A stretch of DNA of 64,000 bases from Caenorhabditis elegans (Eukaryota > Nematoda > Chromadorea > Rhabditida > Rhabditidae): assembly GCF_000002985.6 (NCBI RefSeq), contig NC_003282.8, positions 11,346,001 to 11,410,000 on the forward strand. The letters are read 5' to 3'. Shown here piece after piece: positions 48,554-59,959 of the stretch (within the stretch, counting starts at the first letter, position 1; each line of letters starts with the position of its first letter). Below the pieces are notes generated by a model. That model saw only the letters and a list, made by a program, of their open reading frames with translations. It was not told the origin of the DNA and searched no databases. The translations under genes were made by a program, and so were the position numbers.

Positions 48554-50629
48554 ATGTTCACATCAACACTGGCACCAATGGTGCTGGCTCTACTTGAAAA
48601 CGATACATCAATTATAGCAACTACCCAATCTTCAATGAGCCCCGAAATTCTAGAATATATAAAATTTGCAAAGGGAATCTACCAGTGGCTGGTTCCTTTA
48701 ACAATCGTAATTCTACTCGTGAGTTTTTGTTTTCACAGTTTTTAGCTCAAAGATGAGTGTGTTCATATAATCCGAGATGAATCCAGATGTGCCTGATTTT
48801 AAAATTCCCTCAAAATATTTAAAATCTTGCTAAAGAGCTAAGTAAGAGGTTCAAAAAAACTAATTCCTAAGATATTGGAGGTGGGATAAGAGGGGTTGAA
48901 AGATTGAATTTTTGATAAGTTGAGTCAAACTTCAGAAACACATAAATATTTTTCACTTTTTCAAAGAAGTGAATCACGTGTTTTGATGTCAGTCGATTGG
49001 CGTTTTGAGATGATACAGAAATTAATAATTGCTTGAGAAAAACACGGAATCACAGGAAATTTGACTTTATTCTGACATTCTGGCAAACCTTATGATTCAG
49101 AACTTTTTTCCATTTATTTTGATTTTTGAACTACTCCACGCGTGGAAAGCTTTTTTCAAACGTTGGGACGTCACTACCATTCGACAAAGAACCTTCTGTA
49201 TGGAAACATACGTGACGTCATAGTACCCGAAAAACTTTACCACGAGTTCTATAGGTCAATTTAAAGGGAAGACTATAAATAAAAATTTTAAATCCGATAA
49301 AAAATCATCCAGGAGAACATTTTGAAAACGATTCAAAACGAATTATATTTCAAAATCCACTGAATTTCAGGTTGCAATTCTGGGAAATGGCCTAATCGTT
49401 CTTTCATCTCCATGGCTCTCTTCCCCGGTTTCCCCATATTTAAAGTTATGTATATCCCTTGCTGCAGCTGATATGTGGGCCGCAACATTACTTATAAGCG
49501 GTAGGTTTTGATTTTATATCGATCTACTGTTAACATTAAGTATTTTAGGATTAATAGTGAATTCGTATCTACCTGTAGTTACTGGATACAAGAAAACGTC
49601 ATTATGCTTTGATGCTCTTTTGGAAATGTTTAGGATATCCGGAATGTTGACTTCTGATATGCATTTATTTGCTCTCGCAATTAATCAATTTCTTGGAACT
49701 ATGTATCCATTAAAATATAAGGTTGGTTTTGCCACGTTTACTCCAGGGGAAATGTTTTGAAAACAAATTTATTAGATAATTTAATTCTCAAATTTCAGAT
49801 AATGGTGACAACTCGTCGTCTTCGATACATCGTTTTCTGTCTCTGGTTTGTTCCATTATTATTTGTATTTGGATGGTTTGTGGCGAAGGAAGATGATGGT
49901 CTGCGACACGCGAATTGTAGTTTCAACTTCTACAGACGATTCCCGTTCCGAATCACTATTTTCCTGATCTTCATGCTTCCATTAATCTCAACATTGATTA
50001 TTTATGGATGTATTCTTGTGAAACTTTTAAAAGCCAAAGTGGAATTTGAATCTTACTGTACTGATCGCAAAATTGATATCAGTCAGAACAGTCAGAATAG
50101 TCAAAATGGCCAAAATGGAAGCAAAAATAGTAAGACACCGTAAGTGGTTATTTATTTATGAAGCTTCTGAATTAAATCCAAAATTCAATTTCAGAGCAAG
50201 CCGAAGCTACAGTACCCGATCTACTAATGTATATTCAAAGTTGAAATTAGTTTGGACAACTCTTCTGATTGTGTCTACATTCTCATTGTCATGGGGACTT
50301 TGTGTTCTTTATTTTGTGATTGTTTGTGAAGAAGGATGTATGCTGATCTACAATGAAAATATTGGACTTTATCTTTCCCTATTTCTAAGTTCATCTGTCA
50401 ATATTTTAGTGAGTTTTTAGAATATTATGATCAACTAATACAATTTCTCAATTTTTAGGTAATGCTCAAACTTGCATCAAATCCGTTTATCTACACACTT
50501 CGTATCAAAGCAATTCGATCATCAGTCGATCAGTTCATCAATAAAATTCGTCGAAGACCGATCGATCCAAAGAGTTTTTATGTTCACAGTTTAGTTCCGA
50601 CGACAACAATGGAACCAACTGCAATTTGA
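48554..50629 (+). CDS. Rhodopsin-like seven-transmembrane receptor
   Basis: Six exons (48554-48718, 49371-49500, 49549-49721, 49799-50139, 50195-50408, 50459-50629) encode 397 aa. A TTTTCAG acceptor 13 nt before the ATG suggests trans-splicing. Seven hydrophobic segments are visible: TM1 with GN (AILGNGL), TM2 with LAAAD, TM4 FCLWFVPLLFVFGW, TM5 with MLP, TM6 with FSLSWG, and TM7 ending NPFIY, a form of the NPxxY motif. This is the layout of class A GPCRs, probably of the worm neuropeptide-receptor type. The DRY motif after TM3 is replaced (AINQF), and TM6 lacks CWxP. Loop 3 carries repeated SQN/GQN units. The ligand is unknown. AATAAA is at 50713-50718. Confidence 0.85.
48719..49370 (+). other. 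Intron 1 of the 7TM gene
   Basis: A 652-bp AT-rich intron including two TGACGT/ACGTCA motifs (near 49170 and 49212). No gene is visible in it. Confidence 0.55.
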
Positions 50630-50712
50630 AACAAACTTGTTATAATTACTTAGACTTCGTGTATTATGTGATCTCTATTTGGGTATCCCGTGCAAACTGA
50701 TGCACTCCTGTG

Positions 50713-50718
50713 AATAAA
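50713..50718 (+). terminator. Poly(A) signal of the 7TM gene
   Basis: AATAAA lies 84 nt after the stop. The convergent DSL gene ends at 50846, so the two 3' ends face each other. Confidence 0.6.
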
Positions 50719-50845
50719 TTGTTTTACTAAAAAACTGGGTGTGAAAATAAATTATCAAACGCTAGATTTTAAATCAATAACAGCTTTATTATCACATAAA
50801 TAAAATTCAGTTATTAATTGAATTCATCCAATTGTTGTTTCCAGT

Positions 50846-52291
50846 CTAATCCAAAAATGTAATTCCTGATCCTTCCTCAGGGAATACGCCACTTCCATCC
50901 AATTCAGAAACACTATCCACAAGAGAATTATTACAGGCTGCATTTCCGAGTGTTCCATCAATTGGTAAAACACTAGAAATAGCCCCAAAGATCGCTCCTA
51001 CCAAGCTTCTAAGAAGTTGAAACATTGTATCTTGTTTAACTTCTCTCATCTGATTTAGAACTAAATTCTCCATAATACTATTATGAATTGATCCACCGCA
51101 TCCGATTTCTTCCTGTTGGACATTAATAGCTGCTTTTATAGTTTCGTGCATTTCCTCACACGTGTCTCCCTTAAAACCTCTCGTACATTCACAAATTGGC
51201 GTTTCAGCGGAGTCAACACATTTTCCATTGTTCTTGCATGAGCAGTCCATCGGAGTAATCACTGAAAAAATTCAAATTATTATTTTATATTTATTGGTCA
51301 ATCCCACTTTTCATACATCCTGCTCCAGTAAACATATTTAAACAACTTGGAACTCCACGGTAATTGCAACGCTTTCCATGTAGTCTTTGTTCAATGTTAT
51401 CGCAGAAAACATCACATTTTTCACCGAACCAGTTTCTGAAATTGTAAAATTAAGTTGCGATTTTTTTTTCAAAAACAACTTCCTTAATAGTAAGTGAATT
51501 ACGTTCTCAAGGTTTCAAAAAAGTTAAATATAATATTGGAAAAAAAAATGGAAATTGGAAAAAACGGCTCTCGTCTTAAAAGTACTTGGTCTCGCTACGA
51601 GCCAATTTTAAATTCAAAAAAAAACTCTACACCTTTAAATAGTACAGTATTTTTAAAAGAAAATTGGAGGAAAACTATAAAAAATTCCAGAATAACGAGC
51701 ATTTGAGACTACAGTACACCTTAAAAGCGCACGTATTTGTTGACCGTATTGTTTCAAATGTTCAATAAAAATAACATTTCCTATCTGTATAATAATTGCC
51801 AATACAATTCAGTACTTACTCATCACATTCAATGATAATCCGTAAACCATCAAATGTACGTGTAACTTGAATTGGGGAGATCAATCCAACACGTGGAGTC
51901 AGGTTGCTCTCCATTGTCATTTTGCCTAAAATATATAACCTATATCTTACAAAACGTATCTCAGTTATTGAATTTCACAAACTTTTCCCATCATTTGCCT
52001 CGCTTTTGATGATTAAATTGTAGGTTTTATTGAAATCAACAGGAATTCTTGTCACGTTAAATACTACGTTTGGTTTCAGAATTACTTCGAAAACGTTCGA
52101 CTCTTCATTTTGAACATCTGTAGAAATATTAACAGTTGCAGGTTGTTCGTGAGGACTTCGAAGGTGGACTTCCAAATATCCAGAACAATTTATCTATAAC
52201 CCGAGATTAGTCTTAAAAAATCGTGAATGTGTTAAGTTACCAGTTGAGCATAGAAAAGTGTGAGTACTGTATACTTTATTATTAGTTTCAT
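50846..52291 (-). CDS. Secreted DSL + single-EGF protein (Notch-ligand family)
   Basis: Five exons (52241-52291, 51983-52193, 51820-51925, 51308-51435, 50846-51261) encode 303 aa. A signal peptide (MKLIIKYTVLTLFYAQL) leads into a beta-rich N-terminal region resembling MNNL. A complete DSL domain follows with six cysteines and the start CDENWFGEKCDVFC (from about residue 121 to 163), then one EGF repeat (CSCKNNGKCVDS to GDTCEE, about 172-200). The acidic C-terminal tail has no transmembrane helix. DSL proteins bind LIN-12/GLP-1 Notch receptors; several short worm members are thought to be secreted co-ligands. It is one of the numbered worm dsl genes, but I cannot say which with certainty. The 1.64-kb transposon copy 2 begins about 310 bp upstream of its ATG. 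Confidence 0.85.
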
Positions 52292-52599
52292 TGCAGTGAA
52301 TATAGGAATACTACAACAATAGAAATAACCTTTTCCAATCGTATCACATCTATTATATATCAGTTTCTGGATATTCAAGGACATGCCTGCCGAGAGGGTG
52401 GAGTTAATCGTACAAGGGAAATAATTGTATACTTTATATTCATAATGAAAAGGGGGGGGGAAAGTAGAGAACATAAAAAATTATTTGCAGAATGGAAATA
52501 AATTTTGCTGTCATTAGAAGACGTTACTTCTTGATTGTTCAATTGCTGTACTTTTTTTTAATTATCACTTCCCACGTAGGACCCTACTATATTTCGGTC

Positions 52600-54244
52600 C
52601 ACAGCGCCTCAGATCGGGAGAGAAGAGCTAAAGAAGTGGTTTTGGCGCGGGAGCGCGTTTGCTGCAGACGTCGCACGAATTGGAATTAATGTGTAACAAA
52701 ACAGTAAAATATCGCGTTTTTGCTGGATTTTAGGGATTTTAAAGCAATTTTCAATATGCGGGACCGCCCAGAGACTGTTCGCGATGCGATTTACTTCATC
52801 TTAATATAAATTTTCCCCCAAATAAGCTCGAAATGAGCTCTGAATTTCGGCGAATCTGAAAAACAGAATTTTGCAAATAAAAATTGATTTTAGAGCAATT
52901 TTATTGCATAAATATTCAATTTTAGAATTTTTACTAATAGTTTGAATCTGTTTAAAGTGTTTTAGTCATTAATTTGACTGATAACACAGAAAATGATTTT
53001 TCTTTACAACGAAATCGATAAAAAAGTAAAGCAACATTTATCAAGGGAAATCTTGCAAAATTGGTTAAAAAACTTGTATGAAATCAAAGATTTCACTAGA
53101 ATAAAGCTACAAATCAATCAAAATCACTAAAAAAAAAAAAATAGTTCTGATCAAATTTCAATGTTCCAATCTACCAATGGATCTATGCCACGCCAAATTT
53201 CTTATGCAAGTGTTGCTCTCCAATTTTCCTTAAAAAATGGATCAAATACTCACATAAATGATCAAATTAACATTTTTTACAAGTTTCGTGTTATATTTTC
53301 TTTTTCTTAATAAGAAACCATCAGGTTCTTCCTGCCCTCTACGGCTCTAGATACCTCAACTTCGACAACTCCTATCTACTCGGAGAGGTGAGATACCAAA
53401 AAGTGATCAACTGAGAACTTGTAGAGCACATCAAAAACTATGATATTCAATTTAACCTGCGTTTTTATCTTTCAAGATGGGGGAGTTAGACGTACATTTG
53501 TATTGCATACTTTTTGTTATTCTACTGGCTGCTCTAACTCCCTCATCTTAAGAGATAAACACATGATTTTAACTAATTAGTATAGTTTTTGATATGTTCT
53601 ACAATTTCTTAGTTAATCACTTTTTGATATCTTGCATCTCTGAGGAGATAGGAGTTGTCGAAGATACAGTATCTATAGCTATGCGCATATGAAGAATCTA
53701 ATGGATTCTCATCATGCTATACTACTTATCATCTGCTTTTTGTGGGAAACAATGATTCAAAAATGTTTTTTCAAATGATCAAACAAGTTGTGATTTGATC
53801 TGAACATTTAGTGTTGGTTTAGTGAAGATCAGCTGCCAACTAAACAGTTTCCGTTGATGTGGGCATTTTTGAACAATTTCAAGACGTGAAACCGTGTTAT
53901 CTCTATCAAGCTGACGTTTAAAAATTGGAATCAAACATATTAATGCTTGAAAAAATTTGTTTCGCGTAGAAATTTTGTCATAGAGTTAACTTGTTCTAGT
54001 CGGTTCGAAAATCAATGAAAAAGCAGCCAAATCGTGAATTTGTTCAATAAAATGTTTTTTAAAACTTTTTTAAAGCAATAATAATCCCAATATTTAATTA
54101 TTTTTTTCCAAATTTCATCTTGAAAACTCGAATAATCGCAAAATTTCGTCTGAAACTCATTTAATACCGTAAAAGTGTGCAAACGCGCTCCGTTGGACTT
54201 TCCAATTCTCGATTTTCTTAACTCTCCCGATTTGAGGCGCTGTG
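52600..54244. mobile_element. 1.64-kb CACAG-ended DNA element, copy 2 (inverted)
   Basis: Reverse-complement copy of 36698-38341, practically identical wherever I compared them. CGGTC flanks both sides (52595-52599 and 54245-54249), a different 5-bp duplication from copy 1, showing an independent insertion. The inner palindrome is also preserved. Its right end lies about 120 bp from the H2B 3' stem-loop. Confidence 0.85.
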
Positions 54245-54363
54245 CGGTCCAGTAAGAAAAAGCCTCATGACAGCAAATAACAAGACACCATAAACAAAAT
54301 GAGATTTAGTCAAAATTAAAACGATTTATTGATTATCAAGTCTATAGGATTTTAAAGATTTGT

Positions 54364-54379
54364 GGCCCTAAAGAGGGCC
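54364..54379 (-). terminator. Histone 3' stem-loop, H2B
   Basis: GGCCCTCTTTAGGGCC on the minus strand, preceded by AACCCAAC: the 6-bp stem/4-nt loop recognised by SLBP in replication-dependent histone mRNAs. Confidence 0.95.
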
Positions 54380-54414
54380 GTTGGGTTCGGTGGGGTAGTT
54401 TTCAGCCTAATGGC

Positions 54415-54786
54415 TTACTTGCTGGAAGTGTACTTGGTGACGGCCTTGGTTCCCTCAGACACGGCGTGCTTGGCAAGTTCTCCTGGGAGAATCAAACGGA
54501 CAGCGGTTTGAATTTCGCGGGATGAGATCGTTGAGCGTTTGTTGTAATGAGCAAGACGGGAAGCTTCCGAAGCGATGCGTTCGAATACATCGTTGACGAA
54601 GGAGTTCATGATAGACATGGCCTTGGAGGAGACTCCGGTGTCTGGGTGAACTTGCTTGAGAACACGGTAGATGTAGACGGAGTACGATTCCTTGCGGGCA
54701 TGACGTCTCTTCTTTCCGTCCTTTGGCTTGGCAACGACGGTCTTGGCGGCCTTCTTGGCTCCCTTGGCAGATGGCTTTGGTGGCAT
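54415..54786 (-). CDS. his-66: Histone H2B
   Basis: Single exon, 123 aa, starting [17 protein letters not shown] with a Lys-rich tail, then the histone fold ([19 protein letters not shown]) and ending AVTKYTSSK, the typical H2B C-terminus. It packages DNA with H2A in the nucleosome. It is divergently transcribed from the H2A gene across 305 bp and ends in the histone stem-loop. It has no intron, as usual for replication-dependent histones. The symbol is from remembered location next to cbd-1 and cyp-31A2; the protein is nearly identical to other worm H2Bs. Confidence 0.93.
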   Translation of the reverse strand: MPPKPSAKGAKKAAKTVVAKPKDGKKRRHARKESYSVYIYRVLKQVHPDTGVSSKAMSIMNSFVNDVFERIASEASRLAHYNKRSTISSREIQTAVRLILPGELAKHAVSEGTKAVTKYTSSK

Positions 54787-55091
54787 GATGAGAATGAACT
54801 TGAATCAAGTATGAGGAAATGGTTGGAGAGACACCTATTTATGTAAAAACTGCGGTGGAGGGGCGGAGCTTCCCGCGGGGACACATTACTGAGTGCACAC
54901 AAAATTCCGAATGTACCGAGGTTAATAGGGGGACAAAGAGAAGTGAGAGAAATGTGTCCTACCAGAGAGTGCGGAATGTTCAAATAGAGGTGTCCCCGCA
55001 TGAAACTCCGCCCCTCCACCGTAGAAATGAATATAAACAGACAGTTTCGATTCATTCTTCAGATTCGTCTTACGAACACCAATCGCTCATC
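54787..55091. promoter_or_regulatory. Bidirectional H2B/H2A promoter with mirrored motifs
   Basis: GGTGGAGGGGCGGAG...GGGGACAC (about 54851-54884) and its mirror TGTCCCCGC...CTCCGCCCCTCCACC (about 54991-55021) form an inverted repeat serving the two genes. TATA-like boxes are AATATAAAC near 55029 (H2A side) and CATAAATAG near 54838 (H2B side). Confidence 0.75.
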
Positions 55092-55475
55092 ATGTCTGGA
55101 CGTGGAAAGGGAGGCAAAGCCAAGACCGGAGGAAAGGCCAAGTCACGCTCATCAAGAGCTGGACTTCAATTCCCAGTCGGTCGTCTTCACCGTATTCTTC
55201 GCAAAGGAAACTATGCTCAACGTGTTGGAGCCGGAGCCCCAGTCTACTTGGCCGCTGTTCTTGAATATCTCGCTGCTGAGGTTCTCGAGTTGGCCGGTAA
55301 CGCTGCCCGTGACAACAAGAAGACCCGTATCGCCCCAAGACATCTTCAACTCGCTGTCCGCAACGACGAGGAGCTCAACAAGCTTTTGGCCGGAGTGACC
55401 ATCGCCCAAGGAGGAGTTCTTCCAAACATCCAAGCCGTTCTTCTCCCAAAGAAGACTGGAGGAGATAAGGAGTAA
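55092..55475 (+). CDS. his-65: Histone H2A
   Basis: Single exon, 127 aa from [20 protein letters not shown]. The histone fold has [20 protein letters not shown] and the acidic-patch region ([20 protein letters not shown]), and it ends [11 protein letters not shown]. It lacks the SQ(E/D) tail motif of H2AX and the features of H2A.Z, so it is the core form. An upstream in-frame extension to 54819 reads through the promoter and is not used: the ATG at 55092 matches all H2As. It is paired head-to-head with H2B. The symbol is from remembered location. Confidence 0.93.
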   Translation: MSGRGKGGKAKTGGKAKSRSSRAGLQFPVGRLHRILRKGNYAQRVGAGAPVYLAAVLEYLAAEVLELAGNAARDNKKTRIAPRHLQLAVRNDEELNKLLAGVTIAQGGVLPNIQAVLLPKKTGGDKE

Positions 55476-55511
55476 GAACTTTCTTCTTTAAACAAACCCA
55501 CCGAACCCAAC

Positions 55512-55527
55512 GGCCCTCTTTAGGGCC
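55512..55527 (+). terminator. Histone 3' stem-loop, H2A
   Basis: GGCCCTCTTTAGGGCC, 36 nt after the stop and preceded by CCGAACCCAAC, identical to the other three in this window. Confidence 0.95.
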
Positions 55528-56156
55528 ACAAATATAAAAAATCCTAAAGATATTTCATATTACATTTATTTTGAATAATATGTTTGCTTGAATTCAATCA
55601 GTATTACTGTCAATAAGTTTTCACATGTTTTCGAGCCAAGATATCGGTCAGGAAACGACATTTAGAAATTGCAGAATTATGATCACTATGTAATGTGGCC
55701 AATTGCCTATCAAGCCTCAAGTATCGAAAAGTTGCATGTCGCAAGCTGGAATTGCCAGCGTTTTCAGAAATTTGCGTTCATTAATTCTAATTTCGAATTC
55801 ATCTTTTTAGGCTGGAGGCATCTTCCATATCGTAAATCATTGTACCCGGCTGTATAAAAATTTTGATATCTGAAACCAGAAAATTATCAGCTTATCAGAA
55901 GAATTTAATTTGAAAAATTTTTCAGAGTCATGTTAAAAAGATTTTTTAAATCAACCAGTTCATGATTTGGTAAAGTTAATTCAAGCAATATACATGTTGA
56001 ACATAAACAAAATATTCGAGGGTCATGGTGAGTTGGAGGAATGGAAAATAAAATAGGGGAAAGTTAGTTGATATATTTAACAGGAACCACTTAGTTATTC
56101 AGATAGATATATACAAAAACTTATGCACATTATAACTAATTATTGGACAAATGAAT
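55528..56156. other. Intergenic between H2A and the unrecognised gene
   Basis: AT-rich, about 630 bp, separating two convergent 3' ends. No gene seen. Confidence 0.6.
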
Positions 56157-57337
56157 TCACTCTTCATCCAGTTCGAATGTTTCGAGGAACGAGATTAGGT
56201 CGTCGACAAGCACCATTCCATTTCTCAACGAGACCATATCGTTTTCGACCTCGAATTCATGAAATTCGACTGGCTCTTCGACAATCTGCACTCGTCGGTT
56301 CATGCACTTCACCGTTTGCTCCAATTCGATGTACTGAAAACGTTATAAATTGGAAACCGATAAATTATTGCTATTCAACTCACTCTATATCTCCGGAAAG
56401 GATCCCTGGCGCTCGAGTTGTTATTGTACACGATCCTCGTTTCCACGTGGCGCTTTCCTCGAATCGAACACGTGATTGATGCAGTCGAGGCCATCAGTCG
56501 GCCTTGTGAATCGAGTCCTGGCTCGAGATTTCCGTATTCCCGGCAGTTTGTTGTTCGCAGGCGACGAGTGGTAGTCTGAAATATGAAAAGTTATCGGTGT
56601 GAAATAGAAAACTATTTTACGTACACTCTTGCTCTGTGATCGGATCAATGTTGCCACCACAAAGCTGTCTGTCATCTGGAAGCCTTCGATTTCCATCTCC
56701 AGTTTTTCGAGAATTGCAAACAATTGCTGGAACGGCATTGCAGTCTTTGCCTGGATCGCAAATCGAACCACATTTTGACCCGTCTCTTTCGGCTCGGCCA
56801 GGAGGGAAGTCTGAAATAAAAAAATTTTTTTGGGAAAAATATACTCAAGAAACTAACTAGAATCAGACTGGAGATATCTTCGGCCGAAAGCATGCGGCAC
56901 TGAGCGGCGAAATAGTGTGGTCGCTGGTTCGGATGAAGGAGCACGTGCTCGACAAGCGCTTTCTCCGATTCTCTGGTCGTGTTGAACCATCTTTGCGAGA
57001 AGAAGTCGTAGCGCTTGAGACGGAGATTTTCAATCGGCATTGTTTGAATGTCTCTTAGCACTTTGACAGCTTCATCGCGGATGATTGCCTTGCTCGGCTT
57101 CTTGTCGACGAGCTTTGGAGTTTCATCGATACGATGCAGGGAACGGTAGTTCTTATCCTCGACGAGCTCCACGTCTTCTCCATGCCCTTCGATAATTGCA
57201 TCATGATTGATGTTGGGTTGTGGTGGGAGGGCTGAGCAACCGGCTCGAGCGGTTTCCAATTGATATTCATCGGTGTAGTTGGCCACGTATTTGGTCGCCG
57301 TCAATTCGCGAAGAACGGTACGGGACGGAGCTGACAT
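56157..57337 (-). CDS. Unrecognised 344-aa protein
   Basis: Four exons (56858-57337, 56625-56810, 56384-56575, 56157-56333) join in phase 0. I do not recognise a family. Visible parts: residues 1-100 are polar (MSAPSRTVLRELTATKY). Residues about 105-160 form a conserved-looking helical block (LRLKRYDFFSQRWFN...EHVLLHPNQRPHYFAAQCRMLSAEDI). 165-222 is predicted helix/strand (AMPFQQLFAILEKLEMEIEGF). 223-286 is Arg-rich, and the C-terminus is acidic (FLETFELDEE). There is no signal peptide or TM helix, so it is probably cytosolic or nuclear. Exon 2 has three overlapping GT donors; only AGT|GTACGT keeps the frame. G+C and codon use resemble the neighbouring well-expressed genes. It is divergent from cyp-31A2. 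Confidence 0.8.
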
Positions 57338-57971
57338 TCTAAAAAACGTTGGTTTGAAAAATTAATGGAAAAATAAGAATTCGAAGCAAAAATTAAAGAT
57401 AAAACTTTAAAAAAAACAATGTACTCAAGTGATTAACAGATTAATAATGCTTCACCGATAAAACAATATTTATGAAATTTCATTACGGCTCTCTGAACAT
57501 CAGCAAAGTAGAAGAATGTTCACAATCAAAAATTTTCGTTGGGCCTAAAATAACACAATTGTTGCGCTGACTTTTCGCGGGGGAGATCGAATAGGTCAAA
57601 TAGGCGATGCATTCATAAAAAGTACAATACTTATTGAAAAATAATTTTGGATTTGTTTTCTTTTTTTTTTGTTGAAAAATTAACGCGATTGAAAGTTTTT
57701 AATCATTAAATCAAGATTTAAATATCATGATATATCAGAAAACAACAAAAATCAGTTTTAGAATTTTTTTGAGCCTACCGTACTCTTTAAAGGCGCATGG
57801 CGATTTTCAGATGGGTCTCACTACGACATGCGTGAAATTTGAATGTTGATTCAAAAACTGTTCGTTTTTTTTCTTTTTTTAGAACCAAAGCTTAACAAAC
57901 GCTTTTTCTCATGTTTTAAACGCGTTTTGCTCGTTTCTTCGCACAAATAAATTATTTCAGAAGGTTTTGCA
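57338..57971. promoter_or_regulatory. Shared upstream region of the 344-aa gene and cyp-31A2
   Basis: 634 bp between divergent ATGs. The segment 57774-57825 (CTACCGTACTCTTTAAAGG then GGGTCTCACTACGAC) belongs to a dispersed worm repeat also seen near 51710-51760. Confidence 0.5.
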
Positions 57972-59959
57972 ATGGGGGTCATCATCCCCGCTGTACTTCT
58001 CGCTATGGCGACTGTGATCGCTTGGCTTCTCTACAAACATTTGAGAATGCGTCAAGTTTTGAAGGTCAGATTGCAAAATGCATTCAAAGATAACTCAAAT
58101 AAATTTCCAGCACCTCAATCAGCCACGATCATATCCAATCGTTGGTCACGGACTCATCACCAAGCCCGATCCAGAGGGATTCATGAACCAAGTGATTGGA
58201 ATGGGATATTTGTATCCAGATCCACGGATGTGTCTTCTCTGGATTGGCCCATTTCCATGTCTGATGCTCTACTCTGCCGATCTTGTTGAACCAATTTTCT
58301 CATCGACGAAACATCTGAACAAAGGGTTCGCATACGTTTTGCTCGAGCCATGGCTTGGAATCAGTATTTTGACGAGCCAAAAGGAACAATGGCGTCCAAA
58401 ACGAAAACTATTGACACCAACATTCCATTATGATATTCTCAAGGATTTTTTGCCGATTTTTAACGAGCAATCAAAGATTTTGGTTCAGAAATTGTGTTGC
58501 CTCGGAGCAGAGTAAGAATTTTAATTGATAACTCGTTCAAATGTTTCTTTTCAGTGAAGAAGTTGATGTTCTCTCCGTTATAACCCTTTGCACTCTTGAC
58601 ATCATTTGCGAAACCTCTATGGGGAAAGCTATTGGTGCTCAACTCGCGGAGGTTGGGTAAACAACTCGAATCTCAAAATTTCTAAATACTTTTTCAGAAT
58701 AACGAGTATGTATGGGCGGTGCACACAATCAATAAACTGATTTCAAAAAGAACAAATAATCCGTTGATGTGGAATTCATTTATTTATAATTTGTACGGTA
58801 GTTTTATCATTAATAAGGTGAATTAATTTGTAATTTTCAGAACAGAGGACGGACGGACTCATGAAAAATGTCTTCGTATTCTCCATGATTTCACAAAGAA
58901 AGTGATTGTCGAGAGAAAGGAAGCTCTACAGGAGAATGATTATAAGATGGAAGGTCGTCTCGCATTTTTGGATCTTCTTCTCGAAATGGTGAAAAGTGGA
59001 CAAATGGACGAAACAGATGTTCAAGCAGAAGTTGACACATTTATGTTTGAGGGTCACGATACAACATCTACAGGATTAATGTGGGCAATTCATCTTCTGG
59101 GAAATCATCCTGAAGTTCAGAGAAAAGTTCAAGCGGAACTGGATGAAGTAATGGGCGACGATGAGGACGTGACTATTGAACATCTCTCCAGAATGAAATA
59201 TCTCGAATGTGCACTAAAAGAAGCTCTGCGTCTCTTTCCATCTGTTCCAATTATTACAAGAGAACTGAGTGATGATCAAGTCATTGGAGGTGTTAATATT
59301 CCAAAAGGAGTCACTTTTCTTCTCAACCTGTACCTTGTTCACCGTGATCCTGCTCAATGGAAGGATCCTGATGTATTCGACCCGGATCGCTTCCTTCCTG
59401 AAAACTCAATTGGTCGCAAATCATTCGCCTTTATCCCATTCTCAGCTGGAAGCCGTAACTGCATTGGCCAACGTTTTGCACTCATGGAAGAGAAGGTCAT
59501 CATGGCTCATTTGTTGAGAAATTTCAATATAAAAGCTGTCGAATTGATGCATGAGGTAAGAATTGGAAACACCGCCGATTAGCTTTTTTTGTATGACTAG
59601 GCAAAATAAGCTATGTTTCAATCCAAAACTTTGAAAATTATTGCAATATCTATTTTCTCGCAGAAATGTTTTCATTTCGCTATTTTAAACGGCTCTCGGT
59701 GTCGATATACAAAAGAAATTGCAAAATGAGCAAATTCCAGCGAGGAAATAAAATTACAGTAGTTTTCAATGTTTTTGATTTTAAAAAAAGCTTATCTTGC
59801 TCTCTTATCCCCAATAGACGTACTTGAAAAATAGAGAATGTAAAAATAAAATTCTAATTAAAAAGTATTCAGGTCCGCCCGAAAATGGAGATCATCGTTC
59901 GCCCGGTCACTCCAATTCACATGAAGCTCACCAGACGTCGTCCCATCGTCTCTCCATGA
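57972..59959 (+). CDS. cyp-31A2: Cytochrome P450, CYP31A (CYP4-like clan)
   Basis: Six exons (57972-58064, 58111-58511, 58555-58651, 58698-58792, 58841-59555, 59873-59959) encode 495 aa. An N-terminal membrane anchor (VIIPAVLLAMATVIAWLL) targets the ER. The I-helix EGHDTTS (299-305) binds oxygen, EALR (356-359) is the K-helix ExxR, and FSAGSRNCIG contains the heme-ligand Cys436. CYP31A2/A3 are redundant monooxygenases, probably fatty-acid hydroxylases, needed with a P450 reductase for lipids of the eggshell permeability layer. A TTTCAG acceptor 11 nt before the ATG suggests trans-splicing. The near-identical cyp-31A3 lies elsewhere; I chose A2 from the remembered neighbourhood. Confidence 0.9.

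Noticed and set aside
54819-55091. N-terminal extension of H2A from an upstream in-frame start
   Set aside because: It runs through the bidirectional promoter and 5' UTR; all known H2As start at the MSGRGK Met.
54547-55433. Long antisense frames over the histone genes
   Set aside because: These are shadows of the strongly biased histone coding sequence in other frames.
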